Shown here: in pieces, positions 1 through 13,183 of the stretch
Position numbering within the stretch: position 1 is the first letter of the stretch
Layout: each line of letters opens with the position of its first letter
NCBI GenBank assembly: GCA_015680685.1
Contig: MNCI01035248.1
Coordinates: 1-64,000 of the forward strand
Length of the DNA stretch: 64,000 nucleotides
Origin: Gnetum montanum
Lineage: Eukaryota > Streptophyta > Gnetopsida > Gnetales > Gnetaceae
Direction: 5' to 3'
Position numbers and translations under genes: made by a program
The notes under the pieces: model-generated
Seen by the model: the letters and a program-made list of their open reading frames with translations, nothing else
Databases searched by the model: none
What the model was told of the DNA's origin: nothing

Positions 1-12
1 GCATTACTATGT

Positions 13-280
13 CACTAGAAAAATATGTTATCCATACCTCAAGGTGATCCTCTAGTAAGGAAAGAACAATTAACTCATTAATTAATTCACAATAGAAAAT
101 TGATTCCTTAGGTACCACTAGAAATATATGTTGCTATGCCTAAAAATAGGCTACTTTCAAGAATCTCATAGGTCTCTTGGACTAGTCCCATTATATAACT
201 AGAAAAACATATTACCCATGCCTAAAGGTGTTCCTTTATGAGATTAGCATTGGCCATGAGATTAGAAAGATATGTTACTC
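13..280. repeat. Degenerate short tandem repeat
   Basis: A phrase resembling ACTAGAAAAATATGTTA followed by CCATACCTCAAGGTG recurs near 13, 116, 197 and 261 with many substitutions and uneven spacing (about 60 to 100 bases). It looks like an old tandem array or repeated piece of a transposon. No coding sense is seen. Confidence 0.4.
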
Positions 281-2316
281 TAAATTTTTTACTTGATTTT
301 AGAAATATATAAGGTAGAGTCCAAGCCCCACATGGAGACTAAGTAGAAGCTCAAAGTAACTAATGGAAAACTTGAGGTTCTCAAGTCTAAATTTAAAGAT
401 TAGTGAGTGGTCATAGAGAACCTAGCAAAAAGAATGATAGAGCATAGAAGCTACAAAATACTATGCAATTATTTGATATTTAACACAAACAATTCATAAC
501 CTAGATCATCAACACCAACAAGCTATTTCCTACTTTACCTTGTCCATGAGCTTGCATATACTATTAAATCTAAACAATAATTCCTAGATCATCAATGATC
601 ATAGGAGTATGAAAAAGAATTATGATGGCATTTCTAAATGCCTTCCAAATGTTAACAAAAATAGTAAGCTAACTATGGCCACTAGTGGAAACAAGGTAGA
701 AGGACAAACCACCAAATCCATAGGAGATAGCACCTCCTAGCACTACTTAAAGCATTTACCTTGTCTTCTTTTCTTATAGAAAATGGCTTATTTAATGTTG
801 GTTGTAAAGTATGTAATTTTTTCAAACCTCATTCTAATGACTTGAATAATTTTAATGTAATATGACACTTAAGTCTTAGTTAGTCTATCAGTCAATAATT
901 CAATTCCATACTTTTCCAATTTTGTAAATAACTCAGTTCCACTTTTGTTCACTTAATGATGAGATTTCAATTGATTGTGGAGATACGATGAAATATAAGT
1001 TAGCCAATTGTGTCAATGTTGATATGATATGTTAATGCATATGCATTAATTCAGTCTTATCTTTTACTTGTACAAATGCATGCCCTCACTATATTTATAA
1101 CATTTTTTAGTCATTCTATAGATAAACTCCTACAATTTTCTTTTGTGAAAGTTAAAATAGTATTCCCTTTAAGTGCTTGCACCATCATTTTAAGAAATTA
1201 TTTGAATTTTTATTCAAATATACTATGTACCTCAACACATATATATGGTGATAATAAAATCAAGATTTGATTTCTTCATTATAACATTTAGACTAGCAAT
1301 AAGATTTACATTTTTGTACTTATAATATTTATGTATTCCCATATTATTGGTTAACTATGTTATTATCCCACACATTAAGTATACATTCATGAGCATAACA
1401 ACTTAAGTATATGTACTAGCATTTGGTAATCCTTGCAGTGAATACTTGCTATGCCTAGTAGTGAATACTTGGCAACATAGTAAGATTTGTATCTATTCAG
1501 GATATGTATAGAAAGTAGGAAATGGATGCTCTATGCTAGGCTAGTTTAGATTATTTCTCCATATGTTACTATTTTAAATATTAATGAAAATCATCATAAA
1601 AATTAATTACACTTAATCATACCACTTGAATCAACACAAATTATGATTGGGAAGACAAAATAATGATCCCAAATTTAGGTATATAAGGCATCATGTTATC
1701 AAGTTTATGGAATTTGACTAGATTGCATGTAAACACCTATAATTTGTATGACTTAGCATAGGGTCTACGTTTCCATTCATCATTGCATGAGTACATATGA
1801 TTATCAACTTTGTCTAGAACTAATAGTTGATAAATAAGTAGGTATTTTGTAAATAATTCTCTTTTATTTACTATAAATAAAATTTATTTTTTCTATATGG
1901 TTGTTTCCACATGTATTTCAATGCTTTCCCTATTAATCTTGGTTTGAGGTTCTTAAACCTCAAATTTAAATCTTAATCTTTAATATTGCATTTTTAGCCA
2001 TTTTTAAAAAATAACTCTCACTTTTACGATCTAATATACTCTAAACATTTTAATATAATTATTTATTTTATTAGGTCCTAACACATTTATCCACCTTTTT
2101 TTNATCCATTGTTTAGCAACATGTAGACAACTAAGAGAAATCACTTCCCTTTGAAACCAAGAAGTAGCCACCTACAAATTCATAGTAGAAAGAGGAGTAG
2201 GTGAAAGAAGTAACCATCATGGATAAAACTTAGAAATAAAAGTAGGATTGATCTTAACATTATTCTAATCTATATAATTGTGTAATAGCTACCAAGCCCT
2301 CCAAATCCTTTTAAAT
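281..2316. other. AT-rich intergenic sequence, no feature seen
   Basis: About 2 kb of AT-rich sequence. The only open frame of note (64 codons near 1076) has no recognisable motif and sits in low-complexity sequence. A single N is present at 2103. Probably decayed transposon sequence. Confidence 0.6.
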
Positions 2317-3306
2317 ATATGAGATCATTATCATCATTATCCTAGCCTTGTCCCAACAAAATGGGGTTATCTACATGAGTTCATCTTCAATATTCACCTC
2401 TATGAACAACATGATTTTTATTTATTTGTAGTTTCTACATATTATCTTTGATCAATTTTTCCCATGTCTTTTCTAGTTTTCCTTTTAGTGGCTTTCCTAG
2501 AACAGTGATGTAGTAACCTTTGCTTATAGTCTCATTGTCTAATCTTCTTTGTAAATGTTCAAATTATCTAAGCCTTCACTCTTATAGCTTATCTAAAATA
2601 GAATCTATGACAAGTCTTCCTCTAATGTTTGTATTATGTATTTTCTCTTCTATTGATATTCAACATCCATTGAAGCATTCACATTTCTAACATATTAATT
2701 TATTATTTATGCGTCCTTTTGTATTTTCCAACATTTAGCACCATATAAGATAGCAAGATTAATTATTATCCTATTTAATTTTATTAGTATTATTCTATCA
2801 CATAGGACACCACTAGCTTATCTTCATTTAGACCATCCTGCCCCAATTCTACTTGTGATATCTTTATTAATTTCATCATTTGATTAGATAATTGATCTTA
2901 GGTATCGAAACTATCTATAATGAGAGACTTTTTTTCCTTAGATAATCACTTCTATTTCATCACTATTTATGCTATCATTAAATTCACATTCCATATATTC
3001 TATCTTACTTCTATGAATTTTTAAGCTATTTGATTTTAGAGCATGTCTCCACTTCTCCATTTTAGCATAAATATTTTCTTGAGATGTATCCACCAACACA
3101 ATATCATTTTCAAATAGCATATATGAAGGGCTTTCATCTTATATTTTCTTTGTTAATTCATCCATAATAACAAAAAATAAGTACAAGCTAAATGAAGACC
3201 TTTGATGTAGACCTACTATGACTAGAAAATCATATGTTATTCCACTAGCTATTTTAATTTTAGTGGTAGCTTCTTCATACATGTCTTGAATCACTTTAAT
3301 ATGTGA
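2317..3306 (-). pseudogene. RTE-like LINE: 3' part of reverse transcriptase, broken
   Basis: Read on the minus strand, this is the C-terminal half of a non-LTR reverse transcriptase. At about 3306-3200 a stretch beginning HIKVIQDMYEEATTKIK leads to a degraded LHQ.S.LSPYLF..VMDELT block. At 3120-2938 an open piece carries ENDIVLVDTS (family FADDIVLVDES) and SLKIHRSKIEYMECEF (family SRSKTEYMECKF). Further on are an LYGAKCW-like block and a GKPLKGKLEKTW block matching the family's GRGRPKKTW. The end (2400-2317) resembles the family's HVADPTKLGWDKA tail and runs into a short ATG/ATA-rich simple repeat, as RTE 3' ends often do. Frameshifts and stops make it non-functional. The 5' half is absent; the fragment abuts another LINE at about 3306. 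The assignment rests on remembered family motifs. Confidence 0.8.
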
Positions 3307-3339
3307 AATGATATTCATATGAGGAGAAAGAATCCAATT

Positions 3340-6150
3340 AGCAAAGTATATACCATTATAAAATGGATTTTTCTTGGAAAATGCTTGTCATAGCCTTAGT
3401 TAAAGAAGATTTCCAGTATATGTTAGATGTATCCAAATGTTGAAATAATTACTTTGCCATTAAATTAAGCCCCTATTTGAAAGAATTTAAAAGATCTAAA
3501 CCACCTTGTTTAGCGAGAGTAACAAGATCCCAAGTAACCCATTGAAAAACCTTTTAATAATCTTTAGAAGACCACATGAAATCTCAAAATAACTATTCCA
3601 ATTTTTGATAAGAAAGTTGAGAGAGTGTTGAACATGAAGAATAATACACATGAGTAGAAGTACAAATAGATTTGCAAAATAGATACTTACCTACAATAGT
3701 AAGGGTTTTGTCTCCACTTATCAATTTTCTCTGAATCTGAGATACCACTTGATCCCATAGAGCTAAAGTAGATTCTTTAAAAAGAAAGGGGATTCTCAAA
3801 ATCTTAATAATATCTTGATCCTAGATTAGCTTCCAATTTTTTTCAAAAAAATAATGGTAATTATTTTTGAAAATATAAACAAGGAATTTAGTCTAATTAA
3901 TAGCAGAGCCATAAAGAGAGAAATATTGATCTACCTAAAATAATCAACAATGTAGATTAGGAGATGTATATTGAATAAAAAAAAAGGATTCATTGGTGAA
4001 ATGCATATTAAGAAGATGATATTGAGGATTAGAAAGACGAACATAAATGATAGTTTTATTTAGAATATCATAATTTAATTGATGACAAATAAAGTCTATT
4101 GCAATAATAAACACATAAAAATTAAGAGGAAAACCTTATCTTATTGACTTGTGATTACATAAGGGAGAAGTGATACCAAATGTAGTAGTTATTCTAGAAG
4201 TAGCATCTAATAATAAACATTTTACCATATGCAAAACGTTGGTGCCAAAACTGAGTTTAATTATGATCTACAAAATAAAGTTCCACTTAATGTTGTTGTA
4301 ACCATTGCATAATCAAGCTTCATAAAGAGAATATCCTAACCCTCATCTTCTACCGACTAAAAAATTTTCCAAGAAGTAATCACATTATTTAAAATATATC
4401 TACCAAGAATAAAAGCTATTTACTATTGGGAAGTAACATCACAAAAAATCTTCTTCAAATGTAATGCCAAGAATTTAGTCCAAATTTTATACATCATGTT
4501 AAGAAGTATGATAGGTTATTAGTTGGAGTTATGAGTAAGATCCCTAGAATTTGGTTAAAGTCTAATTATTTTTTTATTTGATTTTAGTCCTAAAGAACCA
4601 ACATTGATAGCCTCACTAATAATCTAGAAGAGATCATTGCCAACAAGATCCCAATGATTCACAAAATGATCAACTAACAAGCCATCATAGCCTGGAGCCT
4701 TACCAATACTCATTTTAAAACATGCCTTCTAAAGTTCAGCCTAAGTAATATTAGCATCTAAAATGTGCAACATAGTAAAATTAACCAAAATATGATAATT
4801 GATAGAAGCTACTTCAAAGAAAGAAATATCCATAGGGATAGCTANCTTGATAGAAGCTACTTCAAAGAAAGAAATATCCATAGGGATAGCTAAAAATAAA
4901 GCTTCAAAATGATTTCTAGCATAGGAAAGAAGCATGTTACACTTTTTGATGATGATACCATAAATTGAATTTTTTTCCAAAGAACGTAAAGAAGATAAAC
5001 TATTTGGATATTTGAAGAATTTCATAGAATAGTCATCTCAAATATTTAACTATTAAGGTACTTTATACTTAATAAACATCCTATTGTTGAAAATTTTATT
5101 AGGCTCTAGCCAAATCCCCATGAACTTATGAGTTGAAAGGATCTTAAATGAACTAAGCTAAAAAATTTTCAATAATAGATGGAATTTTATTATACTCTTG
5201 TTTAGTACAAGAGGCCACTTCCTCATCATAATAGTGAGCAAAATTCTACACTCTACAAGTAGCATAATTCCACCATTAAATCTAACCCACTTAACTTGAG
5301 AGCCTCATTTTAGCATTTGAAAGACTTGAAAGAATTTTTTGAGCAAGAAACAAGAAATACTTACTATGTAAATTAAAAATATTAAAATTATTTTTAAGAT
5401 AATTGTCATTAATTTGAATTGACATGGTGATGAGGAAATGATCTAATAGTGTTACATGTTGATAAATAGAAGTATTTTGCCAAAAAGATAAAGTGAAAAA
5501 ATTAAACTTATCCAACCAACTATACATGCGAGAAAGATTACTTTAGGTATATCTATAAAGAAAATCACATGTAGAAGTAACATCAACATTTGTAAGATAA
5601 ATATTTTCTTTAAAATTAAACAATTTTCAATACTCATTTATTACTAATAGAAAATGCACATATCTAACTTGTCATCAAAAAATTCTGTCATATTAAAATC
5701 ACCTTCAAAAATCCATGAAACATAGGGAAGATAAACTACAAATTCCTTTAGAATAGAGCGTGTTTTGTAGAATCATTAAGAGCATAAACTAAACAAATAC
5801 CAAAAGGACCATGTGAGGAGGTGAATGTTTTCCAAATAACTCTATGACCAAAATTAGAATCACTCTATAAATTTATATTTCCAATAAGAGGAAAAGAGAA
5901 TGGTAGCATCACCTTTTCCACACTATGTAAAGTAGCAAAAACTAATGGGTGAAAAAGAAACCAAAAGGTTTAAAATGATTAATATTTAACTAAATCTTAA
6001 TTTTCTAAAAAATAATAAAATCAAAAGAAATATTTAAATTAACATATATTCATGGGCAAGAAAAGGGATTATCTTATGAAAAATCATTAGAAAATTTCAA
6101 CTTTAAAGTAACAAGTTTCATATCAAGTGAGAAAATAGCAAAAGTATTGC
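3340..6150 (-). pseudogene. LINE ORF2 (endonuclease and reverse transcriptase), broken
   Basis: ORF2 nicks target DNA and copies the LINE RNA into it. The endonuclease is recognised by FGICLVYALND followed by WIFEGDFNM (GDFN encoded at 5706-5686). RT signatures are GKAPGYDGL (4704-4681), a PIILLNMMYKIWTKFLA block (around 4515-4480), an F.LGR.I..N block near 4410, and the post-catalytic INxTKFLVYIFKN block (about 3900). The YADD catalytic box is badly decayed (ISPMN-like, about 3990). After the RT come LWDQVVSQIQRKLISG with GKYLFCKSICTS (about 3750-3660) and VTWDLVTLAKQGGLDLL (about 3540-3490), matching the usual VSWD.VC.PK..GGLG block. In-frame stops are numerous. Fragments are open only over 60 to 90 codons. 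Confidence 0.85.
4799..4892. repeat. 46-bp exact duplication around a single N
   Basis: Bases 4799-4844 and 4847-4892 are identical and are separated only by a lone N and one base. Nothing like this is expected inside ORF2 of a LINE. The pattern is that of two overlapping contig ends joined by a placeholder base rather than a biological duplication. Confidence 0.8.
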
Positions 6151-6229
6151 TTGTAGTAACCAATCAAGAAAAATTAATCACTTGAAAAGAAATAAATTGT
6201 TGAACTTTTGGTGATGATAATTTAACCTT

Positions 6230-7141
6230 TTTCTTCCCACTTACTTGCATAAACTCATAATTTTTACCTAAGTCCTTAAATGATTTTAAAGAGTAGCTTA
6301 TGTTTGAGAAGATCTCTTAATTGTTAAAGAAAACTATGGTACCTACAACTAGTTGGAAGGACCATATGAGGATAAATGTTTAGAGGCATTTCCAAAATAA
6401 TTTTCAAGATTAAATATCTATGGTTTTTGAAACTCTAGAATAGATGATGAATGTAATTTTGAAGCTTAGCTAATCATTTTTTCCTGGCCAATAAGGGACA
6501 TAAAGAAATATGATGCTTAGCACAATGACAATAGCCACAGGAATTAGGAAGATAAAAATAATCTACTTTTTAAGTGAATACTTTATCACCTACTACAAAT
6601 ATTAATTATTCTTCCTTTGTGAGATATCAAGTTCAATACAATAGTCATGAAACTAACTACCATTAATCTCAATGCCATGATTTGAGATAATACAATCTAG
6701 GGTATGCACTATGTTTCTCTTCATAGTAGAAAATACTAAGGGAATATTTAGAAGCTCAAGATAGTAAGGAATAAAATTATAAGGTAGATCATTAATATTA
6801 AAATCAAATTTCTAGGCCTTTGTAATAAGAGTTGCATTATGCATTGGAAAAATCTAAATGGAAAGAGCCTTCTCAACCTAGGAAGCATCAAAGATTTCTG
6901 CAAGAATAAAGTTACAAGCATAATAATGAACATGAGAAACTTGGATACCTAGGTATTGAATAATATTTTTAAATTACATAGCCATAGTCACTAAATGAGG
7001 TAAAAAACAAAAAAATTGAAGAAAAATGAAATGGGTAATGAAACCTTTTGAAACATCATTTGAAAGATGAAAGTCAATAATAGGGAGATTTGAAGCATCT
7101 TCATTCTAATAATGAGTGGGAATGTTGGGTGAATCTCCCAT
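6230..7141 (-). pseudogene. LINE ORF1 (RNA-binding, zinc-knuckle protein), broken
   Basis: The ORF1 product of plant L1 elements binds the element RNA. The proposed start is the ATG whose complement ends at 7141, reading MGDSPNIPTHY before the first stop. It lies just after a leader rich in GAAAG and GAGAG, as in plant LINE 5' ends. Further in (about 6950-6600) are tracts resembling the DUF4283-type domain, including a piece like FHDYCIELDIS, where the family has a RICVEMDLS phrase. At about 6560-6500 the piece VDYFYLPNSCGYCHCAKHH matches the family pattern in which VDYE.LP precedes a CxxC..GH zinc knuckle. There are several stops and at least one frameshift. Confidence 0.7.
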
Positions 7142-7210
7142 AGTAAAGCCCAAAAGAAGCCCTAAAAGTTTTGACCTCTCTCTCCTTTCACCAACCATCT
7201 CGAAACTTCT

Positions 7211-8004
7211 TTCACCATCAAGAAACTTTCTTTCCTTAAAATCCACTAAATGTTAATTAAACATGAGACCTAATATACTTATGTAGATAGTTGGAAAATA
7301 GGCCTTAGCTTGCATGAATATTTTTATAAAATTTTATAAATTTTTGAAGAGCTATGATCTCTATAGGTAGCATACGTATTTTTGTATATAAAATATCATA
7401 TGAAGTGGATCTAGAGATTACAATACAACTTAAAATTTAAAATATGCTAAGGGTCAATGTAAAAAGAGAATTCAATGAAATGAAATGAATCCATATCCTT
7501 GGAAATAACTGTATAATGAAAATTATAAAATAAAATTGTTGTGAGATTGTACAGAAAGATATGATAAAATGGCCTCAAATTTTATCATTAAATAGATCTA
7601 CAAGTTTCATTGGTACATTTTTGTTTAAATTGACAATGTAGTAGTTATGATGACAGGTGCTTGTACCATGTAAATTATAGTTGATCCTTCTCACAACATC
7701 TTTCGACTAATCACTACCCTAAGTAATATGTTTAATGAACTAACTCATCAAATGTGGTGGCATTAGCTAGGAAATAAGAGTATTGGTAAAAACTTACAAG
7801 CATGAGTTGACAAGCCACATCACCTATGTCAATTGTAGCCACCAATCCACCACCCAATGTAGCTACTCATCCTTGAGGACCATCACCACCCTTGTCACCA
7901 CTGGCTACAATGATGTTAGAATGTTAGTCAAAACCACTTTTAGTGACATCTCTGCTACTCACTAGTTTAAGTTCACATAAAGAATGTTGCCCTCCTTATA
8001 CCCA
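7211..8004. other. AT-rich spacer, no feature seen
   Basis: No recognisable protein or RNA signature. A 60-codon open frame at 7783-7965 has no motif and is rich in His, Ser and Thr. The sequence leads directly into the Ty3/gypsy pol remnant and may be decayed gag or linker of that element, but no gag motif was found. Confidence 0.5.
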
Positions 8005-10640
8005 TTGTTAAAGTGACATAGGTTGGCTTGTGTCTAGGGGATATCTTTGACATCCATCCATATGCTAATGATCAACTAAAAGAAGTAAAAGAACAGAAAG
8101 CTCAAGTTCATCAATTATTAAATGAGGGAAAGATTATATCCAATGTATCTTCTTGGAGGGTGCACTAGTATTATTTATTAAAAATAAAGATGGAACTCTT
8201 TGTTGTTACATTGATTATCATGTTCTAAACAAGATAATAATTAAGAATAAATACCCACAACCTAGAATAAATGATCTATTTGATCAATTATTTGGTGTAG
8301 CATATTTCTCCAAGATTGATTTAAAATCAAGATATCATTAAATTAAAATTAAAAAGAGTGAGATTGAGAAGATGATATTCCAGAAAAGGTATGATATATA
8401 TGAATTTTTTATAATGTCTTTTACACTAACAAATGCTCCAACTGCATTTATGACCTTAATGAATGATATTTTTTGTTAGTATTTAGATAAGTTTATTATT
8501 GTATATGTGGATGATATACTTATCTATTCTAAGAAAAGGAAAGAACATGTTGTTCATTTCTAGCATGTAATGAATTTATTATGAAAAATAGTTTAAAAAA
8601 CTAAGCTCTCTAAATATGAGTCCTTTAAGACCAAATTAGCTTATCTTAAACATATTATATCAAAACATAGATTAGAAACTAATCCCTCTAAGTTGTAAAT
8701 AATTCAAGATATCCAAAAATCAAAATATGTTTCAAAAGTTAGAAGTCTAGATTTTAGACATGATTCATAAAAGATTTTTCAATTATTATACCTTTTATTA
8801 ATAGAATTTTTATAAGGAAAGAAAAATTTTCATTTTACCAATCAATGTAAAGAAGATTTTCTCTAAACTAAGCTCTTGTTAATTATAGCTCATACTATGA
8901 GTATTCCAAATTTAGAAGCATACTTTGAAGTATTCATAGATGCCTAAGGGACTAGAATTGAAGAAATCCTATCTCATGAAAGACAAATGATATTCTATGA
9001 GTTTTGAAAGCTACAAGAACCTAAATTCACTTACCTCAATCATGACCTAGAGCTCTTGGCTATTATTAATTCTTTAAAAGGTTAGCATTACCATCTTTGT
9101 GGTAAGAAATTTATTTTAAAGACAAATCATAAGAGTTTGAAGCATTTGCAAAGATAACCTACTCTTAATTTGAGTTGAATAAGGTGGATAGAATTATTAG
9201 TCTATTATAATTTTGAATTAAAATATATATTGAATAAACAAAATGTTGTTCATAATACTTTAAGTAGAATATGAACTATGAGTATAGATATTGTTACTAG
9301 TGTGATGAAGGATGATATTTAGAAGGATATTCCACAAGATTCATACTTTGGAAAGATTTTACAAGATTTGATTAAGTATCTGTGGTATGAATGTAAGGAG
9401 AAAATATTATATAAGGATCAACATATGTGTGTTCTTAAGAAATAATTGAGAAGGAAATTAATCTATGAAGCACATGAGTTTCCTTATGTTGGTTATCTTG
9501 AATTCATTAAAACATATCTAAAAATTAGAAATTTTTATTATTGGCCAAGTTTGAAAGAATATATAATGAAGTATGTCAAGACTTATCCCACATGTTAACA
9601 ATAAAGGCAAAGTAGTTGAAGCCTAAAGGATTGCTTTAACCCTTGGAAATGGAAATACTTGAATAATTATTTCATTACTAGTCTTTCTAAGACTAAGAGG
9701 AGAAATGATGCTATCTTAAGAGTGATATATCAACTATAAAAATGATTCATTTTATTCCTATTAAGAATACTATTACAATCTCAATATGACATGAATTTTT
9801 ACTAGAGAAATATTTCAACTACATGGAAGTCCAAAAACTATAACCTCTCATAGAGATCCAAAATTTATGTTGGAAGTTTGGCATAAGTTCTTCTAAGAGC
9901 TTGGCACTCAAGTTTAACACTACTTACCAACTTCAAATTGATCAGAAAACTAAAAGATTAAACTAAATATATGAATACATAGTAAAAATATATGTTGGAA
10001 ATAGGATAGAAACTTGGGAAACTTATTTGCATCTAGTAGAAATTTCTTATAATAGTAGTTTTTATAGTTTAGTTAAAATGACCTTTTTCAAAGTGATTTA
10101 AGGTAAGAATTACAAGTCCCTTGTATCTTTGTCTACTCTAGAGAAAAGAAAGGACTATAAGAAAAATGGGCTAAAAATTATGGAGCAAATAGTAACGAAG
10201 ATTTGAAGAAATTTACAAGCAGCTTAAGACAAGTATAAGGTATATGCAAAAAAGGCCTAGATCAAGAAGAAGTATTAAGTTCGGGACTAGGTCTTGTTAA
10301 GAGCCAAACCTAGACATTAGAAGTTCATTAAAGCAAGCGAATTATTCCAAACTTTTACCTTGTTTTTGTGCTCCATTTTCTATTATTAAATCAATACTAA
10401 ACGTAGCTTATAATTTATTGTCATCCATTGACATAAAAATCCATCTAGTGTTCCATGTTATTTTGCTTAAAGGATTTAGACCAATCATGCTAGTATATCT
10501 TGAATTTTCATAATTTATATCATAAATCTAATGTCACTTTTGATGTTAAGCCTCTTCAGATTAAAGATGAAAGAGTTATTAGATTGAGAAATAAGATTTT
10601 TACTTAAGCACTTACTGAATGGTCAAAATTAAATTTGATG
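8005..10640 (+). pseudogene. Ty3/gypsy (chromovirus-like) pol: RT, RNase H, integrase, broken
   Basis: The plus strand reads through the pol domains of a Ty3/gypsy element in order. RT: a ...[15 protein letters not shown] block, then [44 protein letters not shown] and the catalytic VYVDDILIYSK (8501-8530). RNase H: DAxGTRIEEILSHE-like, a NHDLELLAIINSLKG-like block, and NVVHNTLSR (about 9240-9270), close to the usual NVVADALSR. Integrase: EAHEFPYVGYLEFIKTYLKI (about 9465-9525) with YYWPSL and a cysteine pair before TYPTC. Near 10570-10620 the piece VKPLQIKDERVIRLRNK resembles the start of a chromodomain, weakly suggesting a chromovirus. Stops and shifts are frequent. No gag, protease or LTRs could be assigned. 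Confidence 0.85.
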
Positions 10641-11129
10641 GGCAAAAAATTATATGTTATAAATTAAATAATATTTTTAATATTATAAATGAAATAAAGA
10701 GTTATTACATTTTCCTATCAAATAATTTATTTAATTTTAAATAAAGGATAAATTTTGGGCTTTCACACCTATGTTCATTTTTCTTTAACTAAATTACTTG
10801 GAAAAAATATCCAATAATCATCCTAATATTTTTTCTTTAGTTTTAGAAAATGGTTCACTTCTTGGAACACTTTTCATACATCCTATTTTTTAATAACTTT
10901 ATCTTCTTATAATTTATTTAAATAATTATAAACTATCATAGTTTCACACCATAAGAAGTAAAATTTCATAATAGCAAACATGTTAAGCATCATTGTTTCT
11001 ACAAATCAACTCAACTTTTCATTAATGTATAGCATTTTAATATGACATATAAAATCAAAATTACTATCATCAACATCCTATTTACTATAATGAGGTTTTA
11101 CTTTCAAAAATTTCGTAATATTGTTTCAT
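10641..11129. other. AT-rich spacer, no feature seen
   Basis: Nothing recognisable. The sequence lies between the end of the gypsy pol remnant and the lower LTR of the next element, and may be the decayed 3' end of the former. Confidence 0.5.
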
Positions 11130-11625
11130 TAACATCCTATTCTTAGATATCATGGCAAGCATCAAATATACATTACATTCAACATTGTGTGTATTGAACA
11201 TAATAGGGAAAATGAAGAAGGAAATTAAAAGAGATGTTATTAATGAGGATGTTGAAAAATAAATAAATTTTTCTAGTTCATGCTCTAAAGGTTCTTTGGG
11301 GTTATCTTTCTTTAGGATCTATCCCTTAGAGGTAATCTAGCAATGCCATGATGGTTAGTTGTAGACTTATCCAAAAGGATACCTAGTTACCTTCCTATCT
11401 CTAATACTTATCACTTACTTTTATTGACTCCATAGCTTCTTTTTAATACAACCTCTAATTACTCAGTATAAATATCTTAGATCAAATCCCCAAAGGTTAC
11501 ATAAAGAGACATGCTCATTATTACAACATGTCCTTTCATTAAGCATTTTATTATAATAATTACATCGCTTATTTCAAAACAACATTATCCTAGTTATAGA
11601 ATTATAGCATTTAGGAATGGGAACA
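11130..11625 (-). repeat. 3' LTR of the 11-18.5 kb element
   Basis: It aligns by eye over its whole length with 18061-18526, for example ATATCATGGCAA near the low end, ATCTATCCCTTAGAGGTAAT in the middle and TTATTACAA near the top. On the minus strand it begins TGTTCCCAT, and a GA-rich purine tract lies just upstream. The two copies differ by many substitutions and small indels, so the insertion is old. Confidence 0.65.
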
Positions 11626-11635
11626 TGACAAAATA

Positions 11636-11645
11636 CCCCCTCTTA
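11636..11645 (-). promoter_or_regulatory. Polypurine tract (plus-strand priming)
   Basis: On the minus strand the sequence AAGAGGGGG stands about ten bases before the TG that opens the 3' LTR, the normal place for a polypurine tract. Confidence 0.5.
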
Positions 11646-13174
11646 GCTTTTTTTCATCCTCAAATAAATTCACATTAATAATTTTTCTCCATGCATCAAT
11701 GATCAAATGCTTGATTTCTGCTTTTGCATGGAGTTGAATATTTAAAGTTCTCTCACTTATTTTGCAAATGAAATATAAGTAAGAAAATATTTGAGGAAAA
11801 TAAATCTTATCATGTTAATAGATTACATCAATTTCTAGCTAATAACAAGAGGTAAATTAAAGGTTTACCAACCACCAATCACAAGTCCTAACTAAGGTTA
11901 CTTTAGTTGTCACAACCTAAAAATTTGTAAAGGTTTAGTTATTTAATTTAATGCATGTGATTAATTCTTTAATGCTATAAGATGTGTTTCAATAGGTTTT
12001 CTCTAATTTTCTTAATTAAATTATAGGATTATATTATTATTATTACTATTATTATTTTTAGTTTCTTACATAAGTAAATACAATATGCTTGCTAGGATAG
12101 TTTGTTAAAGTTTTGTATCCTTTGTTTTACTACTATTAGAGCTTAGTCATAGGTCTACTACATATTTTATGATTAAATGTTGAAATCCAATTACCCCTTG
12201 AAGTTTTCCTCTTTGTTAATTATCAAACCTTTACAAATATTTAGCTATGCACATTTTATTCTTTATGCATAATCAATTATGTACATTCAATATTTATTAT
12301 GTAAATTTATTTATGCACAATTATGCCTTATTAAGCACATATATTTATGCATTTTTTATTTCTCTTATGTATATATGATTATATGATACTCTATTCAAGG
12401 AGAAATTTTGGACCCTAACCCTATTCAAACCATATCTCTTGTTGCTTTTGTCATTAAACTAGAATTAGGAGTTCATTTTTAATTATGATGAAATATTATA
12501 TAAATCATTTTTATTTAAGAAGTACTTTAGGATGATGTCCTATCTATAATGTGACCTCATCGATTTAGCTGAGACATTCAAAAATGTTAGTTTTAACCTT
12601 TGGTTCACTATAATTGAAGTTACATTTTTCAAGATATCACATTTCTAGTTTACTAATATTACCATAAAATTTTCAATATTTGAACAAGGTGACTATGATA
12701 ACTGAACATCAAATAATATTTTAGTATACACCTATGAAGAAAACTTGATAAAGATCCCATAGGTTCAAAAAAAATTCAATTTGGAGTCTGTATGTGGTTG
12801 TAATTAATGTTTGAATGTGGAAGGTATTAGTTGGAAGTCAAAGAAGAGAACCAATCTTATAGAAAAAAAAGTAAATGTAATTTTCAAAAAAATCAAATTA
12901 AAAAAACTCAAAGGAAGTTGGAAAAGGAAATTCACATTCAAGGCAATCTATATGTTTAACAGATATATAATGTATATGTTTAACATACTCTATATCTTTG
13001 TCACTGCCTCCCTTTTTGTCTTTTGCTACCTTGCCGATGTGTTTTTATTTTCTATTTTTTACTCCAAATAGAAATAATTTTTTGCCCTACATTTCAAGCC
13101 AATTTTAATTTTGTTTCTTCTATTTCTAAACATATACCAAGCCCAAGTGTCATGTTGCATTTGAGTTTTTCACT

Positions 13175-13183
13175 TATAAATAG
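13175..13183 (+). promoter_or_regulatory. Possible TATA box
   Basis: TATAAATAG in a local context resembling retrotransposon U3/R (a short leader, an ATG at 13216 and a possible splice donor at about 13320). It is not connected to a recognised gene, so it may be chance in AT-rich DNA. Confidence 0.25.

Larger units (their letters stand above)
3307..7210 (-). mobile_element. L1-like LINE, nearly full length, heavily mutated
   Basis: A plant L1-type non-LTR retrotransposon on the minus strand. It has a leader (7210-7142), an ORF1 with zinc knuckle (7141 to about 6230), an ORF2 with APE-type endonuclease (about 6150-5640), reverse transcriptase (about 4750-3850) and the C-terminal region after RT (3800-3340). 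The domain order is complete and collinear. All frames carry stops and shifts, so it cannot move by itself. No poly(A) tail is seen because its 3' end meets the RTE-like fragment near 3306. An N with an exact 46-bp duplication at 4799-4892 lies inside ORF2. Confidence 0.85.
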
